DNA of 12,348 nucleotides from an uncultured delta proteobacterium (GTDB lineage: Bacteria; Desulfobacterota; Syntrophorhabdia; Syntrophorhabdales; Syntrophorhabdaceae). This document shows, piece by piece, positions 7,337 to 12,348 of the stretch. Both the position numbers and the translations under genes were made by a program. Every line of letters starts with the position of its first letter. Position 1 is the first letter of the stretch. The notes beneath the pieces were generated by a model. That model did no database searches. It was not told the origin of the DNA and saw only the letters and a program-made list of their open reading frames with translations. Location: contig CAIQJW010000089.1 of assembly GCA_903872255.1 (NCBI GenBank), forward strand, positions 1 through 12,348, read 5' to 3'.

Positions 7337-8248
7337 ATGAAAGTCGATGAAATACGCAAGGTCCTCGTTGTGGGCCTCGGTACCATGGGGCAAAAGATCG
7401 CCCTGCAATGTGCCCGCTACGGTTACGAGGTGATCGCCTATGACGCATTCCCCCAGTCACTGGATAATGCAAAAGTCAAGATCCCTGCGTTTGCCGAAGA
7501 TCTGATTGCCGAACAGAGGTTGACGCGGGAGACCGCCGACGCTGCCCTCAACCGGATACGCTACACATCCCGGCCCGAAGACGGAGCTGATGCCGACCTC
7601 CTGAGCGAGTCCATTTTTGAGGACCCCGACATCAAGGCGAAGGTCTTTGCCGAGTTCAACCGGGTCTGCCATCCCAAAACGATCTTTACCACCAATACGT
7701 CCACGCTGCTGCCGTCGCTCTACGCCGAGGCCACGGGCCGGCCGGAGAGGTTCGCCGCCCTGCACTTTTACGGTGTGTTCGACCGTCGACTCATCGACGT
7801 CATGCCGCACCCCGGGACATCCCCGGAGATAGTGGAGGTCCTGGCGGCCTTCGCCAAACGGATCAAACAGGTGCCGCTGGTTTTCAAGAGAGAGTATCCC
7901 GGCTATGTGGGAAACGCCATTTTCGGCGTCATGAACGACATGGCGTTCAAGCTCGCCCTTGTGGAAAAGGTTGCCTCCATCGAAGATGTGGACCGGGCAG
8001 TCATGCTCCACCTCGGCATGCCCTGCGGGCCTTTCGGTATGGATGACATCGTGGGGCTGGATACGGTCTGGCATGTAATGCAGAGCAAGGCCAAATTAAC
8101 GGGCGACACGGGTATCCAGCAATTTGCCGACGAATTCAAACGGCAGTACATCGACACGGGCCGACTGGGTGTGAAATCGGGCAGGGGCTTTTACACGTAC
8201 CCCGACCCGGAGTACCTCCGTCCCGGTTTCCTGGGCGATCCCGAATAA
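7337..8248 (+). CDS. 3-hydroxyacyl-CoA dehydrogenase-like NAD-binding protein, variant active site
   Basis: A 303-residue protein with the two-domain 3-hydroxyacyl-CoA dehydrogenase architecture: an N-terminal NAD-binding domain with GLGTMG at 13-18, and a C-terminal helical domain with YPGYVGN and GMPCGPFGMDDIVGLD. It should oxidise a 3-hydroxyacyl thioester, or a related 3-hydroxy acid, to the 3-keto form with NAD. The probable catalytic histidine is H143 in LHFYGVFDRRLIDVMP. Compared with the usual HFFNPVPVMKLVEV pattern, the loop is one residue shorter and the glutamate partner is an aspartate, D154. A similar HF-x-IDVMPHPGTS pattern occurs in divergent dehydrogenases, so this is probably a distinct subfamily rather than a dead enzyme. 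AGGAGG at 7325-7330 lies 6 nt before the ATG. It follows the decarboxylase-like gene by 19 nt. CoA dependence is assumed from the family, not shown. Confidence 0.85.
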   Translation: MKVDEIRKVLVVGLGTMGQKIALQCARYGYEVIAYDAFPQSLDNAKVKIPAFAEDLIAEQRLTRETADAALNRIRYTSRPEDGADADLLSESIFEDPDIKAKVFAEFNRVCHPKTIFTTNTSTLLPSLYAEATGRPERFAALHFYGVFDRRLIDVMPHPGTSPEIVEVLAAFAKRIKQVPLVFKREYPGYVGNAIFGVMNDMAFKLALVEKVASIEDVDRAVMLHLGMPCGPFGMDDIVGLDTVWHVMQSKAKLTGDTGIQQFADEFKRQYIDTGRLGVKSGRGFYTYPDPEYLRPGFLGDPE

Positions 8249-8294
8249 CGGGACCTTCTCTTTTGCTCAAGGGATCACAAAGAATGAGAGGATC

Positions 8295-8342
8295 ATGATA
8301 ACTACGGACGAGGATCGCAGCGGGGAGGATCACGCAATTTGA
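8295..8342 (+). CDS. Possible 15-codon leader ORF overlapping the outer-membrane channel start
   Basis: An ATG at 8295 preceded by GAGAGGATC opens a reading frame of fifteen codons ending in TGA at 8340-8342. That stop overlaps the TTG start of the next gene (TTGA), an arrangement seen in translational coupling. Several of its codons lie in the GGGGAGG ribosome binding site of the channel gene, so the overlap may be incidental. The peptide (MITTDEDRSGEDHAI) has no recognisable feature. Confidence 0.15.
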   Translation: MITTDEDRSGEDHAI

Positions 8343-9304
8343 AAAAGAAAAAACGCAGGCACAATTTCCTGATCTCAACGTTCGTCTTGGCTGTTGTGGC
8401 CTTTTGCTTGTTTGTTCCTGATGTCCCTCCCGCCATTGCCCTTGAAGGGGGAGGCAGCCATTATTTCGGGGGTAGTGAGGATTTCGGTGCCGGGAGCTGG
8501 CCGGGCCACGGATTGTCTGCGAACCTGTCCATACTCAATTTCAACTTCGACCGTCTCAAGGATTCGGACGGCAAGACAATGGAGATCCCGGGCGGCGACT
8601 TCCAGGTAGACGGCGTTTCGACTTCGGTGCGCGTCATGTATACAACCAACATCAAGGTCTTCGGTACCACTCTCGGGTGGTTCGTTACGCCCGCCCTCGT
8701 GTATCAGCATGTCCTGTCAGGCGCAAGGACAAAGTCAAAAACGGAACTGGCCGACCTGAACTTCGGTGTTATCCTGAAACAGGACTTCAAGAACTTTTCC
8801 CATGTTATCGGGTTGGATATTTTCGCTCCGACAGGTTCATACAACAAGGATGACGTGAATAACATCGGGCTCAATTACTGGACGCTGGGCCCCACGTATG
8901 CCTTCACCTACGTGGGAGGCAAGGACTCGTTCCTTCCCGGTTTCGAGGTGTCCGCGCGCATGGCCTACTATTTTCACACGACGAACAACGCCACCAACTA
9001 CACGTCCGGACAGGAGTTCTGGACCGATTACCTCGTGGGGAAGCGCTTCGGGGAAAGGGGCCAGTACAGGGTAGGAATCACCGGCAGTTTTATGTGGCAG
9101 ACCACCGACGATTCGCAGCGGGATGCGCCGCCGGATTTTGACGGGCACAAAGGCAGGCAGATCACGGTCGGCCCCGCTTTCCAGTACAGCTTTTCCAATT
9201 GGTCGCAATTGACCCTGAAGGCAACGTGGGGTGTTTACAACGTGAACCATGGCGAAGGAAACAACGTACAGCTAAAATTCTGGTACCCGTTATACCTGTT
9301 TTAA
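8339..9304 (+). CDS. Outer-membrane channel of the MetA/phenol-degradation transporter family
   Basis: A 321-residue exported protein predicted to form an outer-membrane beta-barrel for hydrophobic or aromatic compounds. A signal peptide is clear: a KKKKRR charged start, a hydrophobic core at about 10-26 and a likely cleavage after AIA (34). The mature part starts LEGGGSHYFGGSEDFGAG, characteristic of the MetA-pathway/SphA-like transporter family, and continues with alternating strands rich in aromatic residues. It ends in FWYPLYLF, with the terminal phenylalanine expected of barrel proteins handled by BamA. Start is TTG: GGGGAGG at 8322-8328 lies 10 nt upstream, and no ATG or GTG occurs in frame between the upstream TGA at 8285-8287 and 8339. 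It follows the dehydrogenase by 90 nt with no terminator, so I take it as the last gene of the operon. The cargo is unknown; the operon context suggests the pathway substrate. Confidence 0.85.
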   Translation: MKKKKRRHNFLISTFVLAVVAFCLFVPDVPPAIALEGGGSHYFGGSEDFGAGSWPGHGLSANLSILNFNFDRLKDSDGKTMEIPGGDFQVDGVSTSVRVMYTTNIKVFGTTLGWFVTPALVYQHVLSGARTKSKTELADLNFGVILKQDFKNFSHVIGLDIFAPTGSYNKDDVNNIGLNYWTLGPTYAFTYVGGKDSFLPGFEVSARMAYYFHTTNNATNYTSGQEFWTDYLVGKRFGERGQYRVGITGSFMWQTTDDSQRDAPPDFDGHKGRQITVGPAFQYSFSNWSQLTLKATWGVYNVNHGEGNNVQLKFWYPLYLF

Positions 9305-9324
9305 AGTGATCGAACTGAATTCTT

Positions 9325-9340
9325 TGCCTGAAACCTGAAA
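9325..9340. repeat. Short repeated motif, copy 1
   Basis: TGCCTGAAACCTGAAA, matching copy 2 at 10614-10629 in 15 of 16 positions. It lies 20 nt beyond the stop of the minus-strand MFS gene. On the minus strand it reads TTTCAGGTTTCAGGCA, with an internal TTTCAGG repeat. Confidence 0.4.
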
Positions 9341-9342
9341 CT

Positions 9343-9360
9343 ATCCCCGCAGGGGATCTT
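9343..9360. terminator. Hairpin between convergent channel and MFS genes
   Basis: ATCCCC and GGGGAT (9343-9348 and 9352-9357) pair around a GCA loop in the 55-base gap between two genes that end towards each other. On the plus strand CTTCACTT follows and on the minus strand ATAGTTTC, so neither side has a strong T-run. A weak two-way terminator is the natural reading from position and symmetry. Confidence 0.45.
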
Positions 9361-10523
9361 CACTTGATCTCTTTAAGGCGGAATATCAGGGGGCTTGCCA
9401 AAATGGTCAATACGCCGAGCAGCGTGATGCCGAGCCTGAAGCTGTAGAGGTCTCCCGATACGCCGAGCAGCCACGGCACGACCCCTCCCCCCATAAAGAA
9501 GCCGGCTGCGATGATCATTCCCGTGGCCAATCCCCGCATCTCCCTCACGAATGTCCGGGCAATGGCGACAAGGCCTATCGGGAAAAACCCCGTTACGAAA
9601 AATGCCTGAAAGAAAAGGAGCACGCCCGTATACCTGACCGGCGCAGCCCCCAGGAGCACGGTGAAAATTCCAGTGATGACCATCATGAAGAACATCATTT
9701 TCCCCAAGCTGAACCGGTCGACTATGAAACCGCACGCGACCGCCACGCCGATAGATACCAGCCTCGATATGCCCAAGATAGTGTTAGCATAGTCTATGCT
9801 CAAGCCGAGTTCCTTTGTCAGGTAGAGCGGCGTGATCGCATAGATGCCAAGATTCGCGCCGGCGCCGAATACCCACACGATTGTCATATACCAGAGGGAA
9901 GGTATTTTTATGATGTCCCTGAACACCGCCCTGCTCCGGTTTACGATCTTGACCTCAGTCGCAACGAACATAAAGACCAGCAAACATACGAAAAAGACCG
10001 CCCCGTAAACGACAAATATTCCCCTCCAGGGAAAGAACTGCAGAAGCCCCAGCGCAACGAATGGGGTTGCAAATATTGCCATCGAGGCACCGGTATCGTG
10101 AATGGATATCGCCTTGCCCCAGTTCTTCTCCGCATAATATTCCGTTATCAGCGGGATGGCGGAAGGGATATATAATCCGTGGGCAAAACCAAGCATAAAT
10201 GCGAATAAATAAAGCACGTAAAAATTTTGGACCAGGGGAATGAGAAAATTGAGCACACTTAGCAGGGCAAGGCAAACAACAATCGATCTCTTATAACCTA
10301 TCCCGCCCGAAAAAAGTCCCGAAAGGATAACGGAAATGCCGTACCCTGCCGACATAAAAGTGAAAATTCCGCTCGCCCTGGCGTGGTTTACCATGAATTC
10401 ATCCTCCAGTATCGGAAGGATTGGCGAAAATAATACTCTAACCGAAAAGTTGATAAACCAGATAAAGAGAAGGAACAAAAGGAAAACAAATGCCCTTCCC
10501 CGGAATTCCTCAAATCGCGCCAT
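9360..10523 (-). CDS. Major facilitator superfamily transporter
   Basis: A 387-residue inner-membrane carrier with about twelve hydrophobic segments in two groups of six around a basic loop (VKIVNRSRAVFRDIIK, near the middle). The loop after segment 2 reads SGLFSGGIGYKRSI and the loop after segment 8 reads GFIVDRFSLGKMM, both recognisable derivatives of the MFS motif G-x3-D-R-x-G-R-R; the first lacks the aspartate. Length is typical for a compact twelve-segment MFS protein. The substrate cannot be predicted. It converges on the catabolic operon with a 55-base gap, so a role in moving that pathway's substrate or product across the inner membrane is plausible by proximity only. The ATG at 10521-10523 has a weak upstream AGAGTGA. 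Gap to the upstream minus-strand gene is 131 nt, without a recognisable promoter. Confidence 0.85.
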   Translation of the reverse strand: MARFEEFRGRAFVFLLFLLFIWFINFSVRVLFSPILPILEDEFMVNHARASGIFTFMSAGYGISVILSGLFSGGIGYKRSIVVCLALLSVLNFLIPLVQNFYVLYLFAFMLGFAHGLYIPSAIPLITEYYAEKNWGKAISIHDTGASMAIFATPFVALGLLQFFPWRGIFVVYGAVFFVCLLVFMFVATEVKIVNRSRAVFRDIIKIPSLWYMTIVWVFGAGANLGIYAITPLYLTKELGLSIDYANTILGISRLVSIGVAVACGFIVDRFSLGKMMFFMMVITGIFTVLLGAAPVRYTGVLLFFQAFFVTGFFPIGLVAIARTFVREMRGLATGMIIAAGFFMGGGVVPWLLGVSGDLYSFRLGITLLGVLTILASPLIFRLKEIK

Positions 10524-10613
10524 TATTCACTCTAACCCAACACCCGGCTATCGCACCATAATTTTCCAGAAATAAAACAACTGGCCGCAAAAAAGCGTTA
10601 TTCCTTCGCCTTA

Positions 10614-10629
10614 TGCCTGAAACGTGAAA
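10614..10629. repeat. Short repeated motif, copy 2
   Basis: TGCCTGAAACGTGAAA, one mismatch from copy 1 at 9325-9340. It lies 26 nt beyond the stop of the minus-strand exported-protein gene, the same relative position as copy 1. On the minus strand a further TTTCA precedes it, separated by spacing similar to that in copy 1. Confidence 0.4.
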
Positions 10630-10654
10630 GTTGAAACAGTCTCCGGGGGCTAAG

Positions 10655-11242
10655 CTAGGATATCCACCAGAGCACTGTGAGAAAAGATGCAGATCTCTCA
10701 GCGAACGAAAAGCTGATATCCCCTTTTCCCGCGAGCGGACCGGCCCTGAATGCTTTATAGCGAACGTAAATGTGGTCGACCGGTTTGTTTGTCGCGTTAT
10801 CAATCACCCCCGCCTGCCCGGATTTGAGAAGTTCACTGATGAGATACCTTGCATCTTCATCGAAAGGCATTTCAACGATCGAGCAGCCAAGATCATCCTT
10901 TACGTCCATCAAATTATAGAGTAGTATCTCCGCCCGGCGGCCACGAAGAATGGCCATGCGATCTTCTTCTGTTTTTGCCTCTGCCGGTTTCGCGATCTTC
11001 AAATATTCAAGTATGTCGCGGGATATGAGGACCGTCCCCTGTTCCTGCATGACAGATATGCAATTTGCGCCTGCGGGAATATTTTCGAGGGCAACCTTGA
11101 AAGAAATATCGATCGTGCTGCCAGCCTTTGGCTCATCGTGCTGAGGCGGCCGCAATAATGATTTCTGTTCCTCCCCTGCTACCAAATTATTTATCCCCAA
11201 TACAATACCAACAAGAAATGTAATCATCAGGAACTTTTTCAT
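10655..11242 (-). CDS. Exported protein of unknown function with signal peptide
   Basis: A 195-residue protein I cannot place in a family. It starts MKKFLMITFLVGIVLGINNLVAGEE, a good signal peptide with cleavage likely around VAG, so a periplasmic or secreted location is expected. The mature chain is soluble and mixed alpha/beta in character, with two cysteines (in GANCISV and DLGCSIV) that could form a disulfide, a charged helical stretch near EAKTEEDRMAILRGRRAE, and a C-terminal part around NKPVDHIYVRYKAF. The frame is open 36 bases further upstream to an ATG at 11278, but that ATG has no ribosome binding site. GGAGG lies 13 nt before the ATG at 11242 and the signal peptide begins exactly there, so I use that start. 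Neighbours on the same strand are the MFS gene and the zinc ribbon gene; no link is evident. Confidence 0.65.
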   Translation of the reverse strand: MKKFLMITFLVGIVLGINNLVAGEEQKSLLRPPQHDEPKAGSTIDISFKVALENIPAGANCISVMQEQGTVLISRDILEYLKIAKPAEAKTEEDRMAILRGRRAEILLYNLMDVKDDLGCSIVEMPFDEDARYLISELLKSGQAGVIDNATNKPVDHIYVRYKAFRAGPLAGKGDISFSFAERSASFLTVLWWIS

Positions 11243-11291
11243 AGGCCCGCCGTATCCTCCGCAGCTAATTCCAGGCATTCACATTGTGTAT

Positions 11292-11317
11292 GAATGGCGA
11301 CGCCATTCTTTATTTTT
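11292..11317 (+). terminator. Intrinsic-terminator-like hairpin on the plus strand between two minus-strand genes
   Basis: GAATGGC (11292-11298) and GCCATTC (11302-11308) form a perfect 7-bp stem with a GAC loop, followed by TTTATTTTT. That is a good Rho-independent shape for plus-strand transcription. On the minus strand the same hairpin sits 14 nt after the zinc ribbon stop but is followed by ATACACA, without a T-run. It could still serve that gene weakly. No plus-strand gene leads into it. Confidence 0.5.
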
Positions 11318-11321
11318 GCCC

Positions 11322-11489
11322 TCAGCCGGGCTTGATATTATTTTTCTCGATTATCCATTGCGGCAGGGGCTTCAACTGTTTCAGGGCAATATTTTCTCCG
11401 TCGCAACTCGGGCAGATCAGTATTTCCTTCTCTTCGTATACGAGGAAAGCGCGACCGCAATCCTTGCATTCGTATTCTTTACCAGGCAT
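11322..11489 (-). CDS. Small zinc ribbon protein
   Basis: A 55-residue protein with two CxxC knuckles, C8-KD-C11 and C25-PS-C28, by the chosen start. The four cysteines should bind one zinc ion in a rubredoxin-like ribbon. Small proteins beginning MPxKEYECKDCG and ending in a charged tail resemble the FmdB-type and related zinc ribbon families, which have regulatory or unknown roles; I cannot say which this is. I start at the ATG at 11487-11489 because GGGGAGG lies about 10 nt upstream of it on the minus strand. An ATG ten codons earlier (11519) would place that site inside the gene. It lies 79 nt upstream of the exported-protein gene on the same strand. Confidence 0.65.
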   Translation of the reverse strand: MPGKEYECKDCGRAFLVYEEKEILICPSCDGENIALKQLKPLPQWIIEKNNIKPG

Positions 11490-11523
11490 CCTTATCTCAC
11501 CTCCCCGGCCTTGCTTCAAATAC

Positions 11524-11529
11524 AGTATA
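11524..11529 (-). promoter_or_regulatory. Candidate -10 box for the zinc ribbon gene
   Basis: On the minus strand TATACT occupies 11529-11524, which would start transcription near 11517 and leave a leader of about 28 nt before the ATG at 11489. Because AGTATACT (11524-11531) is self-complementary, the same box reads on the plus strand. A TTCCGGAA palindrome lies just beyond it (11534-11541). No good -35 hexamer is found at the usual distance; the nearest TTGTAG is 20 bases away. Confidence 0.25.
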
Positions 11530-11578
11530 CTATTTCCGGAAGTTCTTTTCTACAAGACCTGTCCCCACCCGCTTCTCC

Positions 11579-11605
11579 AGTCCCGATATATCTTGGGACT
11601 TTTTT
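11579..11605 (+). terminator. Intrinsic terminator on the plus strand without an upstream plus-strand gene
   Basis: AGTCCC (11579-11584) and GGGACT (11595-11600) pair around a ten-base AT-rich loop, and the last T of the stem continues into a run of six T. This is a textbook Rho-independent shape on the plus strand only; the minus strand continues GGAGAAGC. The nearest upstream plus-strand gene ends at 9304, so the transcript it would end is not accounted for by any annotated gene. Confidence 0.6.
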
Positions 11606-11686
11606 CGTATAGAAAAAGTAATACAGCAAAAAAAAAGGGGGATGGGAATGTAAAATGATCTGGCTATAAGCATCAATTTTCTCAGA

Positions 11687-11715
11687 TTGACTTTACACAT
11701 CATGATGTGTAAACT
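11687..11715 (+). promoter_or_regulatory. vapBC promoter with embedded palindromic operator
   Basis: TTGACT at 11687-11692 and TAAACT at 11710-11715 are 17 bases apart, giving a sigma-70-like promoter with transcription near 11722 and a leader of about 15 nt. Between and overlapping the hexamers, 11692-11713 is a perfect 22-bp palindrome: TTTACACATCA followed by its exact reverse complement. VapB-VapC complexes usually repress their own operon by binding such inverted repeats, so binding here would block RNA polymerase directly. Confidence 0.65.
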
Positions 11716-11736
11716 TATATACATAAGGAGGCGGGT

Positions 11737-11937
11737 ATGGCTACCAATTTAGCGTTAGATGATAATCTCTTATCGCTCGCCCAAAAGATAGGAGGGATGA
11801 AAACAAAGAAAGATACCGTTAATGCCGCGTTGATGGAATTTATCCAGCGCCGCCGGCAAGAGGAGATCGTGAGCCTCTTTGGAACCATGGAATGGGATCG
11901 CGCATATAGCCATAAGGAACTTCGAAAGAGAAAATGA
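11737..11937 (+). CDS. vapB: VapB-family antitoxin
   Basis: A 66-residue antitoxin of the type II VapBC system. It binds and neutralises the VapC ribonuclease and, with it, the operon's own promoter. The N-terminal half (ATNLALDDNLLSLAQKIGGMKTKKDTVNAALMEFI) is the short strand followed by two helices of the ribbon-helix-helix-like VapB DNA-binding fold; residues NAALMEFIQRRRQEEIVSLFGTMEWD lead into the C-terminal tail that in this family wraps VapC. AAGGAGG at 11725-11731 lies 5 nt before the ATG. The TGA stop overlaps the vapC ATG by three bases (ATGA), which implies translational coupling. The region is AT-rich compared with the rest of the window, in keeping with a horizontally acquired module. 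I split the description at residue ~35 only for reading; the domain boundary is approximate. Confidence 0.88.
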   Translation: MATNLALDDNLLSLAQKIGGMKTKKDTVNAALMEFIQRRRQEEIVSLFGTMEWDRAYSHKELRKRK

Positions 11938-12348
11938 AGGTTCTGGTCGATACATCTGTGTGGTCCATGGCTTTGAGAAGAAAGAAAACAAACAAAGATG
12001 ACGCATCAATTATAAAAGAACTTCAGGAACTTATCCGTGAGTTACGAGTGGTAATGATAGACCCCGTTCGCCAGGAACTTCTGTCCGGGATTACCGATAC
12101 GATAAAATACGAGGAGCTGCGCGATAGGCTGAGGGCTTTTGACGATGCCGGATTGAATTCCGGAATTTATGAAATGGCAGCAGAAATCTCAAACGCATGC
12201 AGAAAGAACGGCATTCAAGGTTCACACACTGATTTCTTGATCTGCTCATTCAGCATAAATAATAAATGTCCGGTTTTTACGCTCGATAAAGATTTCAATC
12301 TCTATAAAAAATATATAAGCTTGTCATTGCATCCCGTCCGTGAAGAAT
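11934..12348 (+). CDS. vapC: VapC-family PIN-domain ribonuclease toxin, runs off the window end
   Basis: The frame opened by the ATG overlapping the vapB stop stays open to the end of the window, giving 138 residues without a stop codon. It is a PIN-domain endoribonuclease, a toxin that cleaves RNA such as tRNA when the antitoxin is lost. The four expected acidic metal ligands are in place: D6 in VLVDTSVW, E48 in RQELLSG, D100 in HTDFLICS and D118 in TLDKDF. VapC proteins are usually about 130-140 residues, and the last residues (SLSLHPVREE) look like the usual C-terminal strand, so only a few codons are probably missing. Start has no strong ribosome binding site of its own, consistent with coupling to vapB. 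All core residues are intact, so there is no sign of inactivation in the visible part. Confidence 0.88.
   Translation, partial: MKVLVDTSVWSMALRRKKTNKDDASIIKELQELIRELRVVMIDPVRQELLSGITDTIKYEELRDRLRAFDDAGLNSGIYEMAAEISNACRKNGIQGSHTDFLICSFSINNKCPVFTLDKDFNLYKKYISLSLHPVREE

Noticed and set aside
10631..11144. Plus-strand frames opposite the exported-protein gene
   Set aside because: No motifs or ribosome binding site; the minus-strand gene has a GGAGG site and a clear signal peptide.
11284..11658. Plus-strand open frames of 108-124 codons over the zinc ribbon gene
   Set aside because: Phe/Ser/Pro-rich with no ribosome binding site, and opposite a CxxC-CxxC protein with a good one; they also run through a strong terminator hairpin.
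1..12348. CRISPR array, tRNA, rRNA, transposase or phage genes
   Set aside because: No regularly spaced repeats, no tRNA-like or rRNA-like stretches, and no protein with transposase, integrase or phage structural motifs was found by reading.

Overview
The window looks like chromosomal DNA from a Gram-negative, probably anaerobic or syntrophic bacterium. The evidence is an outer-membrane beta-barrel of the MetA/phenol-degradation transporter type, a flavoenzyme with an iron-sulfur cluster, strong AGGAGG-type ribosome binding sites about 10 nt from the starts, and an uneven base composition. A Desulfobacterota-like (Syntrophales/Syntrophorhabdus-type) host is my best guess, but no marker gene here fixes the taxonomy.

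Layout. (1) 1-3522, plus strand, three apparently independent genes: a cytosolic-looking papain-family cysteine peptidase (174-1091), a small alpha/beta hydrolase (1306-2016) and a 12-segment membrane protein built from two similar halves (2347-3522). (2) 3590-9304, plus strand, a GC-rich catabolic-looking operon: a 647-residue Old-Yellow-Enzyme/4Fe-4S/FAD reductase of the BaiCD/dienoyl-CoA-reductase type, a short-chain dehydrogenase, an acetoacetate-decarboxylase-like protein, a 3-hydroxyacyl-CoA-dehydrogenase-like protein and the outer-membrane channel. (3) 9360-11489, minus strand: an MFS transporter converging on the operon, a small exported protein of unknown function and a 55-residue zinc ribbon protein. 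(4) 11687-12348, plus strand, AT-rich: a vapBC toxin-antitoxin pair with a perfect 22-bp palindromic operator between the promoter hexamers. vapC is still open at the window edge.

The region most worth pursuing is the 3590-9304 operon. Its enzymes form a coherent set for reducing a conjugated C=C, interconverting alcohol and ketone, oxidising a 3-hydroxy acid or thioester, and using a Schiff-base lysine enzyme on the resulting beta-keto compound or in aldol chemistry. An outer-membrane channel and a nearby MFS carrier could handle transport. There is no CoA ligase, CoA transferase or thiolase, so this is not simple beta-oxidation. Both the decarboxylase-like and the hydroxyacyl-dehydrogenase-like proteins carry substitutions at positions that matter in the classical enzymes, which argues for a different substrate or reaction. 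The substrate cannot be read from the sequence.

Other signals are a 24-bp near-perfect palindrome just ahead of the operon, two intrinsic-terminator-like hairpins on the plus strand with no plus-strand gene in front of them, and a short repeated motif behind two minus-strand genes. No tRNA, rRNA, CRISPR array or intact insertion sequence was seen.
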